64,000 nucleotides of DNA. Source: Candidatus Methanomethylophilus alvi Mx1201. Its GTDB lineage: Archaea; Thermoplasmatota; Thermoplasmata; Methanomassiliicoccales; Methanomethylophilaceae. This document shows positions 9,123 through 19,587 of this stretch, piece by piece; within the stretch, counting starts at the first letter, position 1; each line of letters begins with the position of its first letter. Under the pieces are notes generated by a model. That model did not search any database. It saw only the letters and a list, made by a program, of their open reading frames with translations, and was not told where the DNA came from. Location: contig NC_020913.1 of the NCBI RefSeq assembly GCF_000300255.2, positions 990,692 through 1,054,691 of the forward strand, read 5' to 3'. Both the position numbers and the translations under genes were made by a program.

Positions 9123-9983
9123 ATGACTATGACCAAAGGCATCCTCGGGATAATCGCCTGTCCCATGCTCGAAGACGAACTCCTCTACGGGATAACCAAC
9201 GATCCCGAGGAGAAGAACATATTCCTCATCGAGAACAAGCACTGCGGAAGCATGAAGGAGAAGATGGAGAGGAAGGGGATATCCTTCAGGATGGTCACCG
9301 ACAACGAGGTCTTCAACAGGGCCATCGATATGGAAGGGTATTCCATACTCATAAAGATGAACGATCTGGCACTTCATTCGGAACCCAAGGATCTGAAGGA
9401 TTTCATAGAGAACGAAGTACGCGAGATGAACCCGTTCGTCGACGCCATAGGGCTGTACTACGGACTGTGCGGGAACTACGGATGGGATATGTCCGAGTGG
9501 GCGAGGGAGAACGGTCTGAAGCCCGTGGAGATGTTCCGCGACAACACCGGAAGGATCTGCGACGACTGCGTCGGGGTCTCCGTGGGAGGAGGTGCCAGAT
9601 ATCTCGAACTGGAGAAGACCTATACCGGCATGTTCTATGTGATACCGGCCATAGCCCACAACTGGAGACCCTTCATGGCCGCAGGGGATTCCGCCAAGGT
9701 CATAGCCAGCATGGACAAGGAGATGCTGGAGGCCATGGGGATCCACGATGACGACAGTTACATCAAGTGGATGTTCGACATCTGCGGTTACAAGAACATG
9801 GTCAAGATGGACACGGGCCTGGAACCCGACAGGGAGGAGTTCGACAGGGAGTTCGACGACCTGTGCAAGATCATGGACCTGAAGCCTATCACCATCGCGG
9901 ACGGATGGATGACCATCCAGCCCGCGGTGGATATCTACAACCGCAGCAAGGGGTTCCTTTCGGAACCTCAGTTATCGAACTGA
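9123..9983 (+). CDS. DUF1638-family protein
   Basis: A 286-residue soluble protein matching the DUF1638 pattern: an N-terminal I-A-C-P-M-L-E-D-E-L strand, L-Y-Y-G-L-C-G-N-Y-G near the middle, then I-C-D-D-C-V-G-V-S-V-G-G-G and P-A-I-A-H-N-W. The conserved cysteines and histidine suggest a metal- or cofactor-binding pocket. The family is common in methanogens, often near methyltransferase genes, and has no established reaction known to me. The start at 9123 is chosen because a TATA-like TATATACT ends about 16-20 bp before it; an ATG six bases later is possible. Its last 16 bases overlap the end of the convergent ABC exporter gene. The divergent DtxR-type gene and operator may place it under metal control. 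Confidence 0.75.
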   Translation: MTMTKGILGIIACPMLEDELLYGITNDPEEKNIFLIENKHCGSMKEKMERKGISFRMVTDNEVFNRAIDMEGYSILIKMNDLALHSEPKDLKDFIENEVREMNPFVDAIGLYYGLCGNYGWDMSEWARENGLKPVEMFRDNTGRICDDCVGVSVGGGARYLELEKTYTGMFYVIPAIAHNWRPFMAAGDSAKVIASMDKEMLEAMGIHDDDSYIKWMFDICGYKNMVKMDTGLEPDREEFDREFDDLCKIMDLKPITIADGWMTIQPAVDIYNRSKGFLSEPQLSN

Positions 9984-11728
9984 CTGTTGTAGAGTTCGCA
10001 GTAGGCTCCTCCCGCCCTCATCAGCTCCTCGTGGCTGCCCTGCTCGATCACATTCCCGTCCTTCATCATCAGGATCACGTCGGCGTTCCTGATGGTGGAC
10101 AGGCGGTGGGCGATGACGAAGGACGTACGGTTCTCCATCATCCTGTCCATGGCCTCCTGGATCTTCCTCTCGGTACGCGTATCGATGGAGCTCGTGGCCT
10201 CGTCAAGGATCAGCAGGGGAGCGTTCTGGACGATGGCCCTGGCGATCGTTATCTGCTGCCTCTGTCCTACCGATATGGACGAGACGTCGTCCAGTACGGT
10301 GTCGTACTTGTCCGGCAGGGTCTCCACGTAGTGATGGAGTCCGACCGCCTCGCAGGCGTCCGTCAGCTCCTCGTCGGTGACCCCTTCCTTGGAATACACC
10401 ACGTTCTCGCGGACCGTGCCTGCGAAGAGCCAGGTATCTTGGAGGACCATGCTGAAGCAGTCGTGGACCTCCTCGCGGGACATGTCCTTGATGGACCTTC
10501 CGTCGATCAGTATGTCCCCGCTGTTCACCTCGTAGAATCTCATGAGCAGGTTGACCATGGTGGTCTTCCCCGCACCCGTGGGTCCTACGATGGCCACCTT
10601 CTGCCCAGGCTTCACCTTGAGGGAGAAACCGTGGATGATCTCCTTGCCTGGCACATATCCGAAGTGGACGTCTCTGAACTCGACCTCCCCTTTCACCTTG
10701 GAGGAGTCGAAGGGTTCGGTCTCATCCTTCACCATCTCCGGGAGGTCCAGGAACTCGAACACCCTCTCCCCGGCGGCGGCCGCTGTCTGCATGCTGGTGA
10801 ACGCCTGGGCCATACCGGAGAGGGGCTGGGTGAACAGGCGTACATAGATCATGAACGCGACGATGACCCCGATGGAGATCTGCCCGTCGAGCGCCAGGAG
10901 CGCACCCACTATGCAGACCATGACATATCCGAAATTGCCGATGAAACTCATCAGGGGCATCATCATCCCGGACAGAAACTGGGAGGCGAAGGCGCTGCGA
11001 CAGAGGTCTTCGTTGACGGTCACGAACCTCTTCCCGAACCTGCCCTCGGCGTTGTACGCCTTGATCACGGTGTGGCCGGAATAGGTCTCCTCCACCAGCC
11101 CGTTCATGTCCCCGAGATTCCTCTGCTGATTCTGGAAATACTTCTGGGACTTCCTCATTATCAGCAGCATCATCAGCATCCCGGCCACCGTGGGCAGGAT
11201 GGCGGCCATGGCCATCGTGATGTTGGTGTAGACCATCATGACCAGGGCCCCGATGAGCAGGGTGATCTCGCTGATGAACGTCCCCAGACCCTCGTCGGTG
11301 GACTCCCCGACCCTGTCGGCATCGTTGGTCACGCGGCTCAGCGTATCCCCCGTACTGGTGCTGTCGAAATAACTGAGGGGGATGCGGTTGATCTTCGAGG
11401 ACAGGTCCTCACGGAGCCTTCCGGCGGTCCTCTGGGACAATGTGGCTACCATGTAGTTCTCTATGACGGACAGGACCAGACCTGCGGTGTAGATGGCGAC
11501 GAGAACGATGACCAGACCGGCTATGCCGTCGATGTCCATCGCACCGCCCAGGCCCTCGGAGATCTTGTCGGTTATCTCCGTCAGCTTTCCGGGACCGATG
11601 AGCGTCAGTATGGTGCTCATGAACGACAGGATGAGCGAGGCCCAGAGGATCCTCCTGCCCTTCCCGAGATATACGATGATCCTCTTCCAGGTGGTCCCGA
11701 ATGCGGAACCGCTCTTCCCATCGCTCAT
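9968..11728 (-). CDS. ABC exporter half-transporter, subunit with catalytic Walker B
   Basis: A 586-residue fusion of a six-helix membrane domain (about 1-330) and an ATPase domain. Walker A is G-P-T-G-A-G-K-T-T and Walker B ends L-L-I-L-D-E, so the catalytic glutamate is present. The signature is S-V-G-Q-R-Q rather than S-G-G-Q. This complements the partner at 11725-13518, which has a good signature and an aspartate in place of the glutamate: the split-site pattern of heterodimeric exporters such as TM287/288. The start overlaps the partner stop as ATGA, so the two are translationally coupled. Such pumps export drugs, lipids or peptides; the substrate here is unknown. Confidence 0.88.
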   Translation of the reverse strand: MSDGKSGSAFGTTWKRIIVYLGKGRRILWASLILSFMSTILTLIGPGKLTEITDKISEGLGGAMDIDGIAGLVIVLVAIYTAGLVLSVIENYMVATLSQRTAGRLREDLSSKINRIPLSYFDSTSTGDTLSRVTNDADRVGESTDEGLGTFISEITLLIGALVMMVYTNITMAMAAILPTVAGMLMMLLIMRKSQKYFQNQQRNLGDMNGLVEETYSGHTVIKAYNAEGRFGKRFVTVNEDLCRSAFASQFLSGMMMPLMSFIGNFGYVMVCIVGALLALDGQISIGVIVAFMIYVRLFTQPLSGMAQAFTSMQTAAAAGERVFEFLDLPEMVKDETEPFDSSKVKGEVEFRDVHFGYVPGKEIIHGFSLKVKPGQKVAIVGPTGAGKTTMVNLLMRFYEVNSGDILIDGRSIKDMSREEVHDCFSMVLQDTWLFAGTVRENVVYSKEGVTDEELTDACEAVGLHHYVETLPDKYDTVLDDVSSISVGQRQQITIARAIVQNAPLLILDEATSSIDTRTERKIQEAMDRMMENRTSFVIAHRLSTIRNADVILMMKDGNVIEQGSHEELMRAGGAYCELYNSQFDN

Positions 11729-13518
11729 TGGAGTTCCTCCTCCGAAAGCTGGGACCTTGCGATCTCACGATACGTGTCGCAGGACGATATGAGTTCCTCA
11801 TGGGTCCCCATCCCCGCTATGCGCCCGTCGTCCAGGACTATTATCGTGTCGGCGTCGCGTATGGTGCCTATCCTCTGGGCGACTATGAACACGGTCGCAT
11901 CGCCCGACACGTCCCTCAGGGCCCTCCTGAGGGTACGGTCGGTCTTATAATCCAGGGCGGAGAAGGAGTCGTCGAAGATATAGATCTCCGGGTCCATGCA
12001 CACGGCACGGGCTATGGAGAGACGCTGCTTCTGTCCTCCGGATATGTTGGTCCCGCCCTGTGCGATGTGGGCTTCGATACCGCCTTCCATCCGGGAGACG
12101 AACTCGGTGGCCTGGGCCACGTCCAGGGCCTTCCTGACGTCGTCGTCGGACTTGGATTCCGATGACCTGCCGAAACGGACGTTGTCGGCCACGGTACCGC
12201 TGAAGAGGATGCTCTTCTGGGACACGTACCCTATCTTGGAACGCAAAGCATCCTTCCTGTACTCGCGGACGTCTATACCGTCGACCAGGACCTGACCTCC
12301 GCTGACGTCGTAGAATCTGGGTATCAGGTTGACCAGGGTGCTCTTCCCGCATCCGGTGGACCCTATGATTGCGACCGTCTCCCCCTTGGAGGCCTTGAAC
12401 GATATGCCGCTGAGGACGTCGTCTGAGCCCTCCGCGTATCTGAAACTAACGTCCCTGAACTCCACCTCGCCCTTCGTATCGGAAGGACCTTCGGAAACGC
12501 CGTCCTCCACCGTAGGTTCGGCATCGATGACCTCCAGTATGCGGCCGGCGGCCACGGTGGCACGCGGCAGCATCATGAACACGATGACCATCATGATGAA
12601 GGCCATCACGACCTGCATGGCATACGAGGAGAACACGACCATGTCGGAGAAAAGACCCAGCTTCCCGGAGTACGTGCCGGAGGCGTCTATGAGGAGGGCC
12701 CCGACCCAGTAGATCCCAAGGGTCAGGAAGCTCATGATCGACGAGATGGACGGCATCATGAACGCCAGCGAATGGTAGGCGGACAGGTTGTTCTCGGTCA
12801 GGCTCCCGTTGACCTTCCCGAACTTGTCCTCCTGATAGCCTTCCGCATTGTAGGCGCGTACGACCCTCACGCCGTTCAGGTTCTCCCTGACGACACGGTT
12901 CACATCGTCGGTCATCCACTGGATCCTCTTGAAACGGGGGATGGCGAAGTACATGACGCAGGCCACGATGACCAGCATAGCCACGACGGCGGCCACGGTG
13001 ATCGCGCTCCACTGCCAGCTCTTGCCGGCGATCTTCAGTACGGCCCATACGGCCATGATGGGGGCCTTCACTATGATCTGGAGACCCATGGCGACGAACA
13101 GTTGGATCTGGGTGATGTCGTTGGTGGAACGGGTTATGAGGCTCGCGGTGGAGAACCGGTTCATATCCCCTTCGGAGAACCTTTCGACGTTCTCGAACTC
13201 CTTGGCGCGGATGCGCTTGCAGAGTGTGGACGCCAGACCGGCGGCGATGAAACCCGTCGCTATCGACGATGCGAGACTCCCAAGGGCGCAGAATATCATT
13301 CCGTAACCGTCGTCCACCACGTTGTCGAAGGAGCCTCCGACCATCTCGATCTCCGTGGTGATGGCGCTCATGTAATCGGGGATGCGCAGGTCGAGATAGA
13401 CCTGTGCGGCGATGAGCAATACGCAGAGGACGAGGTAGGCCACGTCCTTCCCCGTCATATATCTCAATATCCGGACGAGATTGATGTATCCTTTCCTTTC
13501 GGATTCGGACCGCCCCAT
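11725..13518 (-). CDS. ABC exporter half-transporter, subunit with degenerate Walker B
   Basis: A 597-residue membrane-plus-ATPase half-transporter. Walker A is G-S-T-G-C-G-K-S-T and the signature S-G-G-Q-K-Q-R is canonical, but Walker B reads I-Y-I-F-D-D, with Asp in place of the catalytic Glu. In the heterodimer this makes one non-hydrolytic site. The start at 13518 is fixed by GGAGGT ending 7 nt upstream; the earlier in-frame ATG at 13533 overlaps that ribosome site and is unlikely. It is the first gene of a two-gene unit with the 9968-11728 subunit. Upstream lie two hairpins that separate it from glyA. Confidence 0.88.
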   Translation of the reverse strand: MGRSESERKGYINLVRILRYMTGKDVAYLVLCVLLIAAQVYLDLRIPDYMSAITTEIEMVGGSFDNVVDDGYGMIFCALGSLASSIATGFIAAGLASTLCKRIRAKEFENVERFSEGDMNRFSTASLITRSTNDITQIQLFVAMGLQIIVKAPIMAVWAVLKIAGKSWQWSAITVAAVVAMLVIVACVMYFAIPRFKRIQWMTDDVNRVVRENLNGVRVVRAYNAEGYQEDKFGKVNGSLTENNLSAYHSLAFMMPSISSIMSFLTLGIYWVGALLIDASGTYSGKLGLFSDMVVFSSYAMQVVMAFIMMVIVFMMLPRATVAAGRILEVIDAEPTVEDGVSEGPSDTKGEVEFRDVSFRYAEGSDDVLSGISFKASKGETVAIIGSTGCGKSTLVNLIPRFYDVSGGQVLVDGIDVREYRKDALRSKIGYVSQKSILFSGTVADNVRFGRSSESKSDDDVRKALDVAQATEFVSRMEGGIEAHIAQGGTNISGGQKQRLSIARAVCMDPEIYIFDDSFSALDYKTDRTLRRALRDVSGDATVFIVAQRIGTIRDADTIIVLDDGRIAGMGTHEELISSCDTYREIARSQLSEEELQ

Positions 13519-13553
13519 TTCCAAGACCTCCATGGGATGGACTGCGGATGTAT

Positions 13554-13571
13554 GCAGGGGGATGCCCCTGC
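13554..13571 (-). terminator. Hairpin between glyA and the ABC exporter genes
   Basis: GCAGGGG, a 4-nt loop, CCCCTGC: a perfect 7-bp stem about 36 bp before the exporter start. It may be a second terminator or a leader structure. Confidence 0.35.
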
Positions 13572-13600
13572 GAGAAGTGCCAGATCCGCATAGGGTACGG

Positions 13601-13620
13601 CCGGGCCGATGACGGCCCGG
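13601..13620 (-). terminator. Hairpin just after glyA
   Basis: CCGGGCC (13601-13607), a 6-nt loop, GGCCCGG (13614-13620): a 7-bp GC stem starting 13 bp after the glyA stop on the minus strand. Confidence 0.5.
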
Positions 13621-13632
13621 ACCGCCTTGTAT

Positions 13633-14916
13633 TCAGGGTACGAGCTTGCGGTACTCGTAGGCCGGCTCCCCGGCGTTGAAGCAGTACTGGATCGTGTCGA
13701 AGCCGTGCTTGAACTCGGTCACTTCCTTCTTCACCTTCGCGGGGTCCTCCTTCTTCACGACGACCCTCGCTATGAAGTCGGCCACCTCGTCCATCTCGTT
13801 CTCCTTCATACCCAGACGGGTCATCTCCTGGGTCCCGAGCCTGAGACCGGAGGGGTTGACGGAACTGGTGTCGGACGGCAGCATGTTCTTGTTGCAGATG
13901 ATGTTGGCATCCTCGAGGAGCTTGGCGCATGCCTTCCCCTTGCCGAACTCGGTCACGTCGAGGGCGATGGCGTGGGACCTGGTGAAACCAAGATTCTCGC
14001 AGAGGACGGGCACGCCCCTCTCGTAGAGGGCCTGTCCCAGGGCGCGGGCGTTCTTGCAGGCCTGGGCGGCGTAGTCCTTGCCGAACACGTCCATCTCGGC
14101 GAGCGTAACGGCGAGGGCGGCCATCGCATGCAGGTGGTGGGAGGATGTGACCCCAGGGAAGATCGCATGCTGGATCTTCTTGGTGTTCTCCTCGGAGAGA
14201 CCGTTCCCGAGGACTATACCGTGGTTCGGTCCGGGGAAGGTCTTATGGGTGGATGCGGAGACGATGTCGACACCGTCCTCGAAGGGCTTCTGGAACTGCC
14301 CTCCTGCGATAAGACCCAGGACGTGGGCGCAGTCCTCCCAGACGAGGCATCCGACCTCGTTGAACGTGTCCTCGAGCTCCTTGAGGGGCGGAGGGAACAG
14401 GAATACGGAGAGACCGAACTGGGCGACCTTGGGCTTCACCTCCCTGAGGAGCTTCGCGGTGCCGTCCACGTCGAGGTTCATGTTGTCGAGCTTCCACGGG
14501 TAGTTGACGGATTTGACCCCCCTCTGTCCGAATGCCCCGAACTCGCAGGTGGAGATGTGGGCCCCCTGGTCGAGGGCGCAGGTGGTGATCGTGTCGCCGG
14601 GCTGGGCGTAGGCGAAGAGCACGGCCATGTTGGCGACGGTCCCGGATATGGGCCTCACGTCGGCGAAGTCGCACTCGAAGATCTTCTTGGCGAGGTCCAC
14701 GGCCCTCTGCTCCACCTTGTCTACGTAGATGTTACCCTGGTAGTAGCGCTTGCCTATGAGTCCCTCGGCATACCTGTCGGCGAAATCGGAGATGAGCATC
14801 TCCTTGGCCAGCGGGGACATGAGGTTCTCCGAGGCGATCATAGGTATGCAGTCGTTGAACCAGCTGTTGTGCTCCATAACCTGGTTCCTGATGTAATCGG
14901 CATCCTCTTTGGACAT
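13633..14916 (-). CDS. glyA: Serine hydroxymethyltransferase
   Basis: A 427-residue PLP enzyme interconverting serine and glycine while loading a one-carbon unit on a pterin carrier. The PLP lysine is K225 in S-A-S-T-H-K-T-F-P-G-P-N-H-G, and R-Y-Y-Q-G-N and S-G-T-V-A-N-M-A are further family motifs. Its form is close to archaeal SHMTs. With formate-tetrahydrofolate ligase encoded at 49-51 kb, tetrahydrofolate rather than methanopterin is the likely carrier; that is inference. It is divergent from the riboflavin operon with 134 bp between, and followed by a hairpin. Confidence 0.93.
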   Translation of the reverse strand: MSKEDADYIRNQVMEHNSWFNDCIPMIASENLMSPLAKEMLISDFADRYAEGLIGKRYYQGNIYVDKVEQRAVDLAKKIFECDFADVRPISGTVANMAVLFAYAQPGDTITTCALDQGAHISTCEFGAFGQRGVKSVNYPWKLDNMNLDVDGTAKLLREVKPKVAQFGLSVFLFPPPLKELEDTFNEVGCLVWEDCAHVLGLIAGGQFQKPFEDGVDIVSASTHKTFPGPNHGIVLGNGLSEENTKKIQHAIFPGVTSSHHLHAMAALAVTLAEMDVFGKDYAAQACKNARALGQALYERGVPVLCENLGFTRSHAIALDVTEFGKGKACAKLLEDANIICNKNMLPSDTSSVNPSGLRLGTQEMTRLGMKENEMDEVADFIARVVVKKEDPAKVKKEVTEFKHGFDTIQYCFNAGEPAYEYRKLVP

Positions 14917-14975
14917 GACAGCGTAATCTCGTCCTCATTATATAAGCCCCGCAGGATGGGGAGGACATGCACGAC

Positions 14976-14995
14976 ATTACCAAGATAATGGTAAT
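14976..14995. promoter_or_regulatory. Inverted repeat between glyA and ribB, possible operator
   Basis: ATTACC at 14976-14981 and GGTAAT at 14990-14995, spaced by 8 nt. It lies 55 bp before ribB and upstream of a TATA-like TTATTTTATA (15006-15015). A repressor of either divergent transcription unit could bind; archaeal riboflavin operons are often controlled by RbkR-type proteins, but no such link is shown here. Confidence 0.35.
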
Positions 14996-15050
14996 TACCC
15001 ACTTCTTATTTTATACTCGGACTTATCGGACCTCATAAGAGGGAGAACAT

Positions 15051-16666
<1,616 letters not shown>

Positions 16667-16679
16667 AGGAGGATTTGGA

Positions 16680-17096
16680 ATGAAAGCATACAAGATCGGA
16701 GCCGTTGTGGCGGAATTCAACTACGAAGTTACCATGCTCATGATGGAGAGGGCAAAGGCAGAGGCCGAGTTCCTCGGCGTCGAGATCACCAAGGTCATCA
16801 AGGTGCCCGGGGTATTCGACATGCCTCTGGCCATCAAGAAGCTCCTCGAGTGCGACGACATCGACGCGGTCATCACCCTCGGAGCGGTGATCAAAGGGGA
16901 GACCAAACACGACGAGGTCATCATGGCACAGGCCGCACGTAAGATAACCGACCTCGCCCTCGACTACGACAAACCCGTGGCCCTCGGAGTCACCGGACCC
17001 GACATGACCGAGCTGCAGGCCGTCGACAGGATCGAGAAGGGACGCGACGCCATCGACGCCGTCGTCAAGATGCTCCAGAGACTGGAGAAGATCTGA
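16680..17096 (+). CDS. ribH: 6,7-dimethyl-8-ribityllumazine synthase
   Basis: A 138-residue enzyme condensing the RibB product with the ribitylaminopyrimidine to lumazine, the step before RibC; homologues assemble into hollow capsids. Typical motifs are A-E-F-N-Y near the N-terminus, P-G-V-F-D-M-P, and the phosphate/catalytic loop G-A-V-I-K-G-E-T-K-H-D-E. AAAGGAGG 7 nt upstream is the strongest ribosome site in the operon, fitting the need for many subunits. It is the last gene, closed by a hairpin. The GTP cyclohydrolase, reductase and deaminase steps are not in this window. Confidence 0.94.
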   Translation: MKAYKIGAVVAEFNYEVTMLMMERAKAEAEFLGVEITKVIKVPGVFDMPLAIKKLLECDDIDAVITLGAVIKGETKHDEVIMAQAARKITDLALDYDKPVALGVTGPDMTELQAVDRIEKGRDAIDAVVKMLQRLEKI

Positions 17097-17104
17097 AAAC
17101 ATCC

Positions 17105-17124
17105 GCCGGCGGGGAACCGCCGGC
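17105..17124 (+). terminator. Terminator of the riboflavin operon
   Basis: GCCGGCGG, loop GGAA, CCGCCGGC: a perfect 8-bp GC stem 8 bp after the ribH stop, followed by ACATATTTTCC. Confidence 0.65.
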
Positions 17125-17206
17125 ACATATTTTCCTACGGTTCGGAAGACCCAGATGTTTTAAATCGGAGGTCGGGGTTACCGATTGACAAATCATCGGT
17201 GTTGCC

Positions 17207-17929
17207 ATGGCCTACCAGGAAGTCTTCAAACGGGTGGAGATGAAATACGTCCTGCCTCCCGACAGGATGTCCGCCGTAAGGGAAGCCATGGAAGGCCGCA
17301 TGGCCCTCGACAGATACGGCCTCTCGGAGATACGCAACCTGTACTGCGACACCCCGTCATGGATACTAGCCCGCCGCTCCATAGAGAAGCCCGTCTACAA
17401 AGAGAAGGTCAGGGTCAGGAGCTACGGCCCTGCGAGCGGGGAAGACACCGTCTTCCTGGAATTGAAGAAGAAGTACGACGGGATCGTGTACAAGCGCAGG
17501 ATGGCCCTGCCTTGTACGGAAGCCATGGATTGGATCGCCGGCGGCCATGCGCCCGATATGCATTCGCAGATAAAGGACGAGCTGGAATACACCATAGGGC
17601 GCTACGGGAATCTGAGGCCGATGATGTATCTGGCATATCGGAGGGAGGCGTACGCATCCACGGACGGTGACGGATTCAGACTCACCCTGGATACCGACAT
17701 AACGGCCCGCCTCGACGGTATGGACCTGTCGGGACCTCCGTCGGGGACCCGCCTCCTACCCGAGGGATACACACTCATGGAGCTGAAGATCAAGGGGGCC
17801 ATACCTATGTGGCTCGTGGATGCGATGAGCGCATCCGGTATCCATAAGGAATCCTTCTCCAAATACGGGAACGCATACAAGGCCCTGGTCATGGGACATC
17901 CGTACATTCCGCGGACGGAGGAGGCGTAA
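17207..17929 (+). CDS. VTC-domain protein (polyphosphate polymerase-like)
   Basis: A 240-residue cytoplasmic protein with the VTC/CYTH-like tunnel fold. Family features are E-x-K-Y-V-L at the N-terminus, Y-C-D-T-P, K-x-K-V-R-V-R-S-Y, F-L-E-L-K-K-K, Y-R-R-E-A-Y, and a late L-M-E-L-K. The alternating acidic and basic residues are those that line the triphosphate tunnel. Yeast Vtc4 polymerises ATP into polyphosphate; prokaryotic relatives usually stand beside DUF4956 and CotH genes, as here (18885 and 19588), and their product is less certain. The next gene starts 3 bp after the stop. Confidence 0.82.
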   Translation: MAYQEVFKRVEMKYVLPPDRMSAVREAMEGRMALDRYGLSEIRNLYCDTPSWILARRSIEKPVYKEKVRVRSYGPASGEDTVFLELKKKYDGIVYKRRMALPCTEAMDWIAGGHAPDMHSQIKDELEYTIGRYGNLRPMMYLAYRREAYASTDGDGFRLTLDTDITARLDGMDLSGPPSGTRLLPEGYTLMELKIKGAIPMWLVDAMSASGIHKESFSKYGNAYKALVMGHPYIPRTEEA

Positions 17930-17932
17930 CTG

Positions 17933-18733
17933 ATGTCCTGGCTCATCGGAACTGCTGTAGGCCTTGCCCTTATCGCTGCGAGCGCATTCTTATTGGTAGG
18001 AAGTTCCAAGAGGGTGGCCGACAGGACAGGTCTGGAACATTATGTATTCGGGATCTCCGTCCTGGCGGTAGCGACCGTACTGCCGGAGGTCTTCAAAGTC
18101 CTGGTGACATCCGACAGGGCCGAGATGACGGATATAGTGGTCGGGAACGGCATAGGTCTGGTGTTCCTCGGGATCACCCTCATGGTATTCGCAAGACTTA
18201 CGGACGGCGACGGATCCGATATCCGCAGACACGTCGTGGTCATCGGCCTTGCGGCCGTATGCCTTCCGCTTGCGGGACTGCTGTCGTACATCGGATTCGC
18301 AGAATCCCTGGCCTTGGTGGCCGCGGTACAGGTACTTCTTTTCGCCGTGTACCTGATGAGGAGGTCGGACGAGAGGACGGTCCTCCCGAGGCCTGATACA
18401 CATGGCGTTACAGGAAAAGGTCTTACACTGGCACTCGCCGCATTCATAATTGGAATGGCGGCGTACGGAATAGGGTTCGAACTGATGAGCGACGGACTGC
18501 TCGGGATGATCGACGGTGCATACGACAGCATATCCGCATCCCATGCCGGACGGCTGACGGAAGTCGTATTCAAAGGGCTCACGGTGTCCCTGGGCGAGAT
18601 CATACTGGCATCGATCACCGCCGTCGGAGGGGAGAGGAAGATGGCCGTGGGGATGCTGCTCGGCTGCATATTCCTCAACAGCATCTTCTCCTGCCTGGGG
18701 GTATTATATCTTCCCCTGACCGGATACCGATGA
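17933..18733 (+). CDS. CaCA-superfamily cation exchanger-like membrane protein
   Basis: A 266-residue protein with about eight or nine membrane segments. Two regions resemble the alpha repeats of sodium/calcium exchangers: G-I-S-V-L-A-V-A-T-V-L-P-E near residue 41, and V-S-L-G-E-I-I-L-A-S with a downstream L-G-C-I-F-L-N-S-I-F near the C-terminus. Both acidic residues that usually bind the cation (the P-E and G-E glutamates) are present. It is shorter and more diverged than typical YrbG proteins. It sits between the VTC and DUF4956 genes, which suggests a shared task, possibly linking calcium or counter-ion movement with polyphosphate. That link is inference. Confidence 0.65.
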   Translation: MSWLIGTAVGLALIAASAFLLVGSSKRVADRTGLEHYVFGISVLAVATVLPEVFKVLVTSDRAEMTDIVVGNGIGLVFLGITLMVFARLTDGDGSDIRRHVVVIGLAAVCLPLAGLLSYIGFAESLALVAAVQVLLFAVYLMRRSDERTVLPRPDTHGVTGKGLTLALAAFIIGMAAYGIGFELMSDGLLGMIDGAYDSISASHAGRLTEVVFKGLTVSLGEIILASITAVGGERKMAVGMLLGCIFLNSIFSCLGVLYLPLTGYR

Positions 18734-18743
18734 AAAAATGCAC

Positions 18744-18757
18744 ATCTGGCACATGTA
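18744..18757 (+). repeat. Intergenic 14-bp repeat, copy A
   Basis: ATCTGGCACATGTA, 11 bp after the exchanger stop codon. Exact copies lie in two other intergenic gaps (41172 and, inverted, 55999). Confidence 0.6.
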
Positions 18758-18764
18758 TGTGGAG

Positions 18765-18785
18765 ATTGTTGACCAATACAACAAT
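18765..18785. promoter_or_regulatory. Inverted repeat between the exchanger and DUF4956 genes
   Basis: ATTGTTG, 7 nt, CAACAAT: a perfect 7+7 repeat in an AT-rich context. It may be a weak terminator for the upstream gene or an operator for DUF4956. Confidence 0.35.
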
Positions 18786-18884
18786 GTGATAGTTTGAAAT
18801 ACATCGATGCATTGGACCCTCCACAATTGCTTAAACATCCAAGGGCCCTGAGACCCTGCGGACGGAAATTCCGGGATCGATAGG

Positions 18885-19577
18885 ATGAACGCCATATTCG
18901 ACAACATCTTCAACAGTCCTTACATCAACGAGTTCACGGCGACGCAGTTCCTGCTCCTCGTCATATGCGGGCTCCTCGTGGGTCTCCTCATAACCGCCTT
19001 CTACACCTACCGCAACGAATACTCGCAGGGATTCGTCATAACGTTGGCCCTTGTACCTGCCATAGTCTCGATAGTCATCCTCACCGTAAGCGACAACATC
19101 GGGACCGGTATCGCCGTGGCCGGGGCGTTCAGCCTGGTGAGGTTCCGTTCGATACCGGGTACCGCCAAGGAGATCGGGGCCATATTCATGGCCATGGGTG
19201 CAGGCCTGCTCAACGGAGTGGGGTACGTGGGGTATGCCGTACTCTTCACCTTGATCATGGGTACCGCATACGTCGTCTACAACCGCCTCGACCTCGGAAG
19301 GACAAAGGACAGGCGGGAACATCAGGTCCTCAACATCTCGATCCCCGAGGACCTGGACTTCTCCAAGGAGTTCGACGACATACTGGAGGAATACACCTCC
19401 TCGTTCAGACTCACCCGGGTGAAGACGACCAACATGGGAAGCATGTTCCGCCTCACCTACGACATCGTCCCCCGGGACCCGGTAAAACAGAAGGACATGA
19501 TCGATAAGATACGCTGCCGCAACGGGAACCTGGAGGTCTCCGTCTCCGACATCAGGGACGACATGGCGACATTGTGA
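18885..19577 (+). CDS. DUF4956 membrane protein
   Basis: A 230-residue protein with four membrane segments within residues 20-140 and a soluble C-terminal domain of about 90 residues. The DUF4956 signature G-A-F-S-L-V-R-F-R-S-I-P-G-T-A-K-E-I lies between the second and third segments. The family is usually encoded beside VTC-domain and CotH genes, as here; a membrane partner of the VTC enzyme is a reasonable guess, without direct proof. The CotH gene begins 10 bp downstream, so the two are surely co-transcribed. Confidence 0.85.
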   Translation: MNAIFDNIFNSPYINEFTATQFLLLVICGLLVGLLITAFYTYRNEYSQGFVITLALVPAIVSIVILTVSDNIGTGIAVAGAFSLVRFRSIPGTAKEIGAIFMAMGAGLLNGVGYVGYAVLFTLIMGTAYVVYNRLDLGRTKDRREHQVLNISIPEDLDFSKEFDDILEEYTSSFRLTRVKTTNMGSMFRLTYDIVPRDPVKQKDMIDKIRCRNGNLEVSVSDIRDDMATL

Positions 19578-19587
19578 GGGAGACGCC

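Noticed and set aside
9767..11950. Open frame of 727 codons on the plus strand
   Set aside because: Antisense to the ABC exporter genes with clear Walker motifs; its own translation is His/Gly/Asp-rich with no domain.
11725..13518. Loss of the catalytic glutamate as sign of a broken ABC gene
   Set aside because: Asp at this position paired with a deviant signature in the partner is the normal pattern of heterodimeric exporters.
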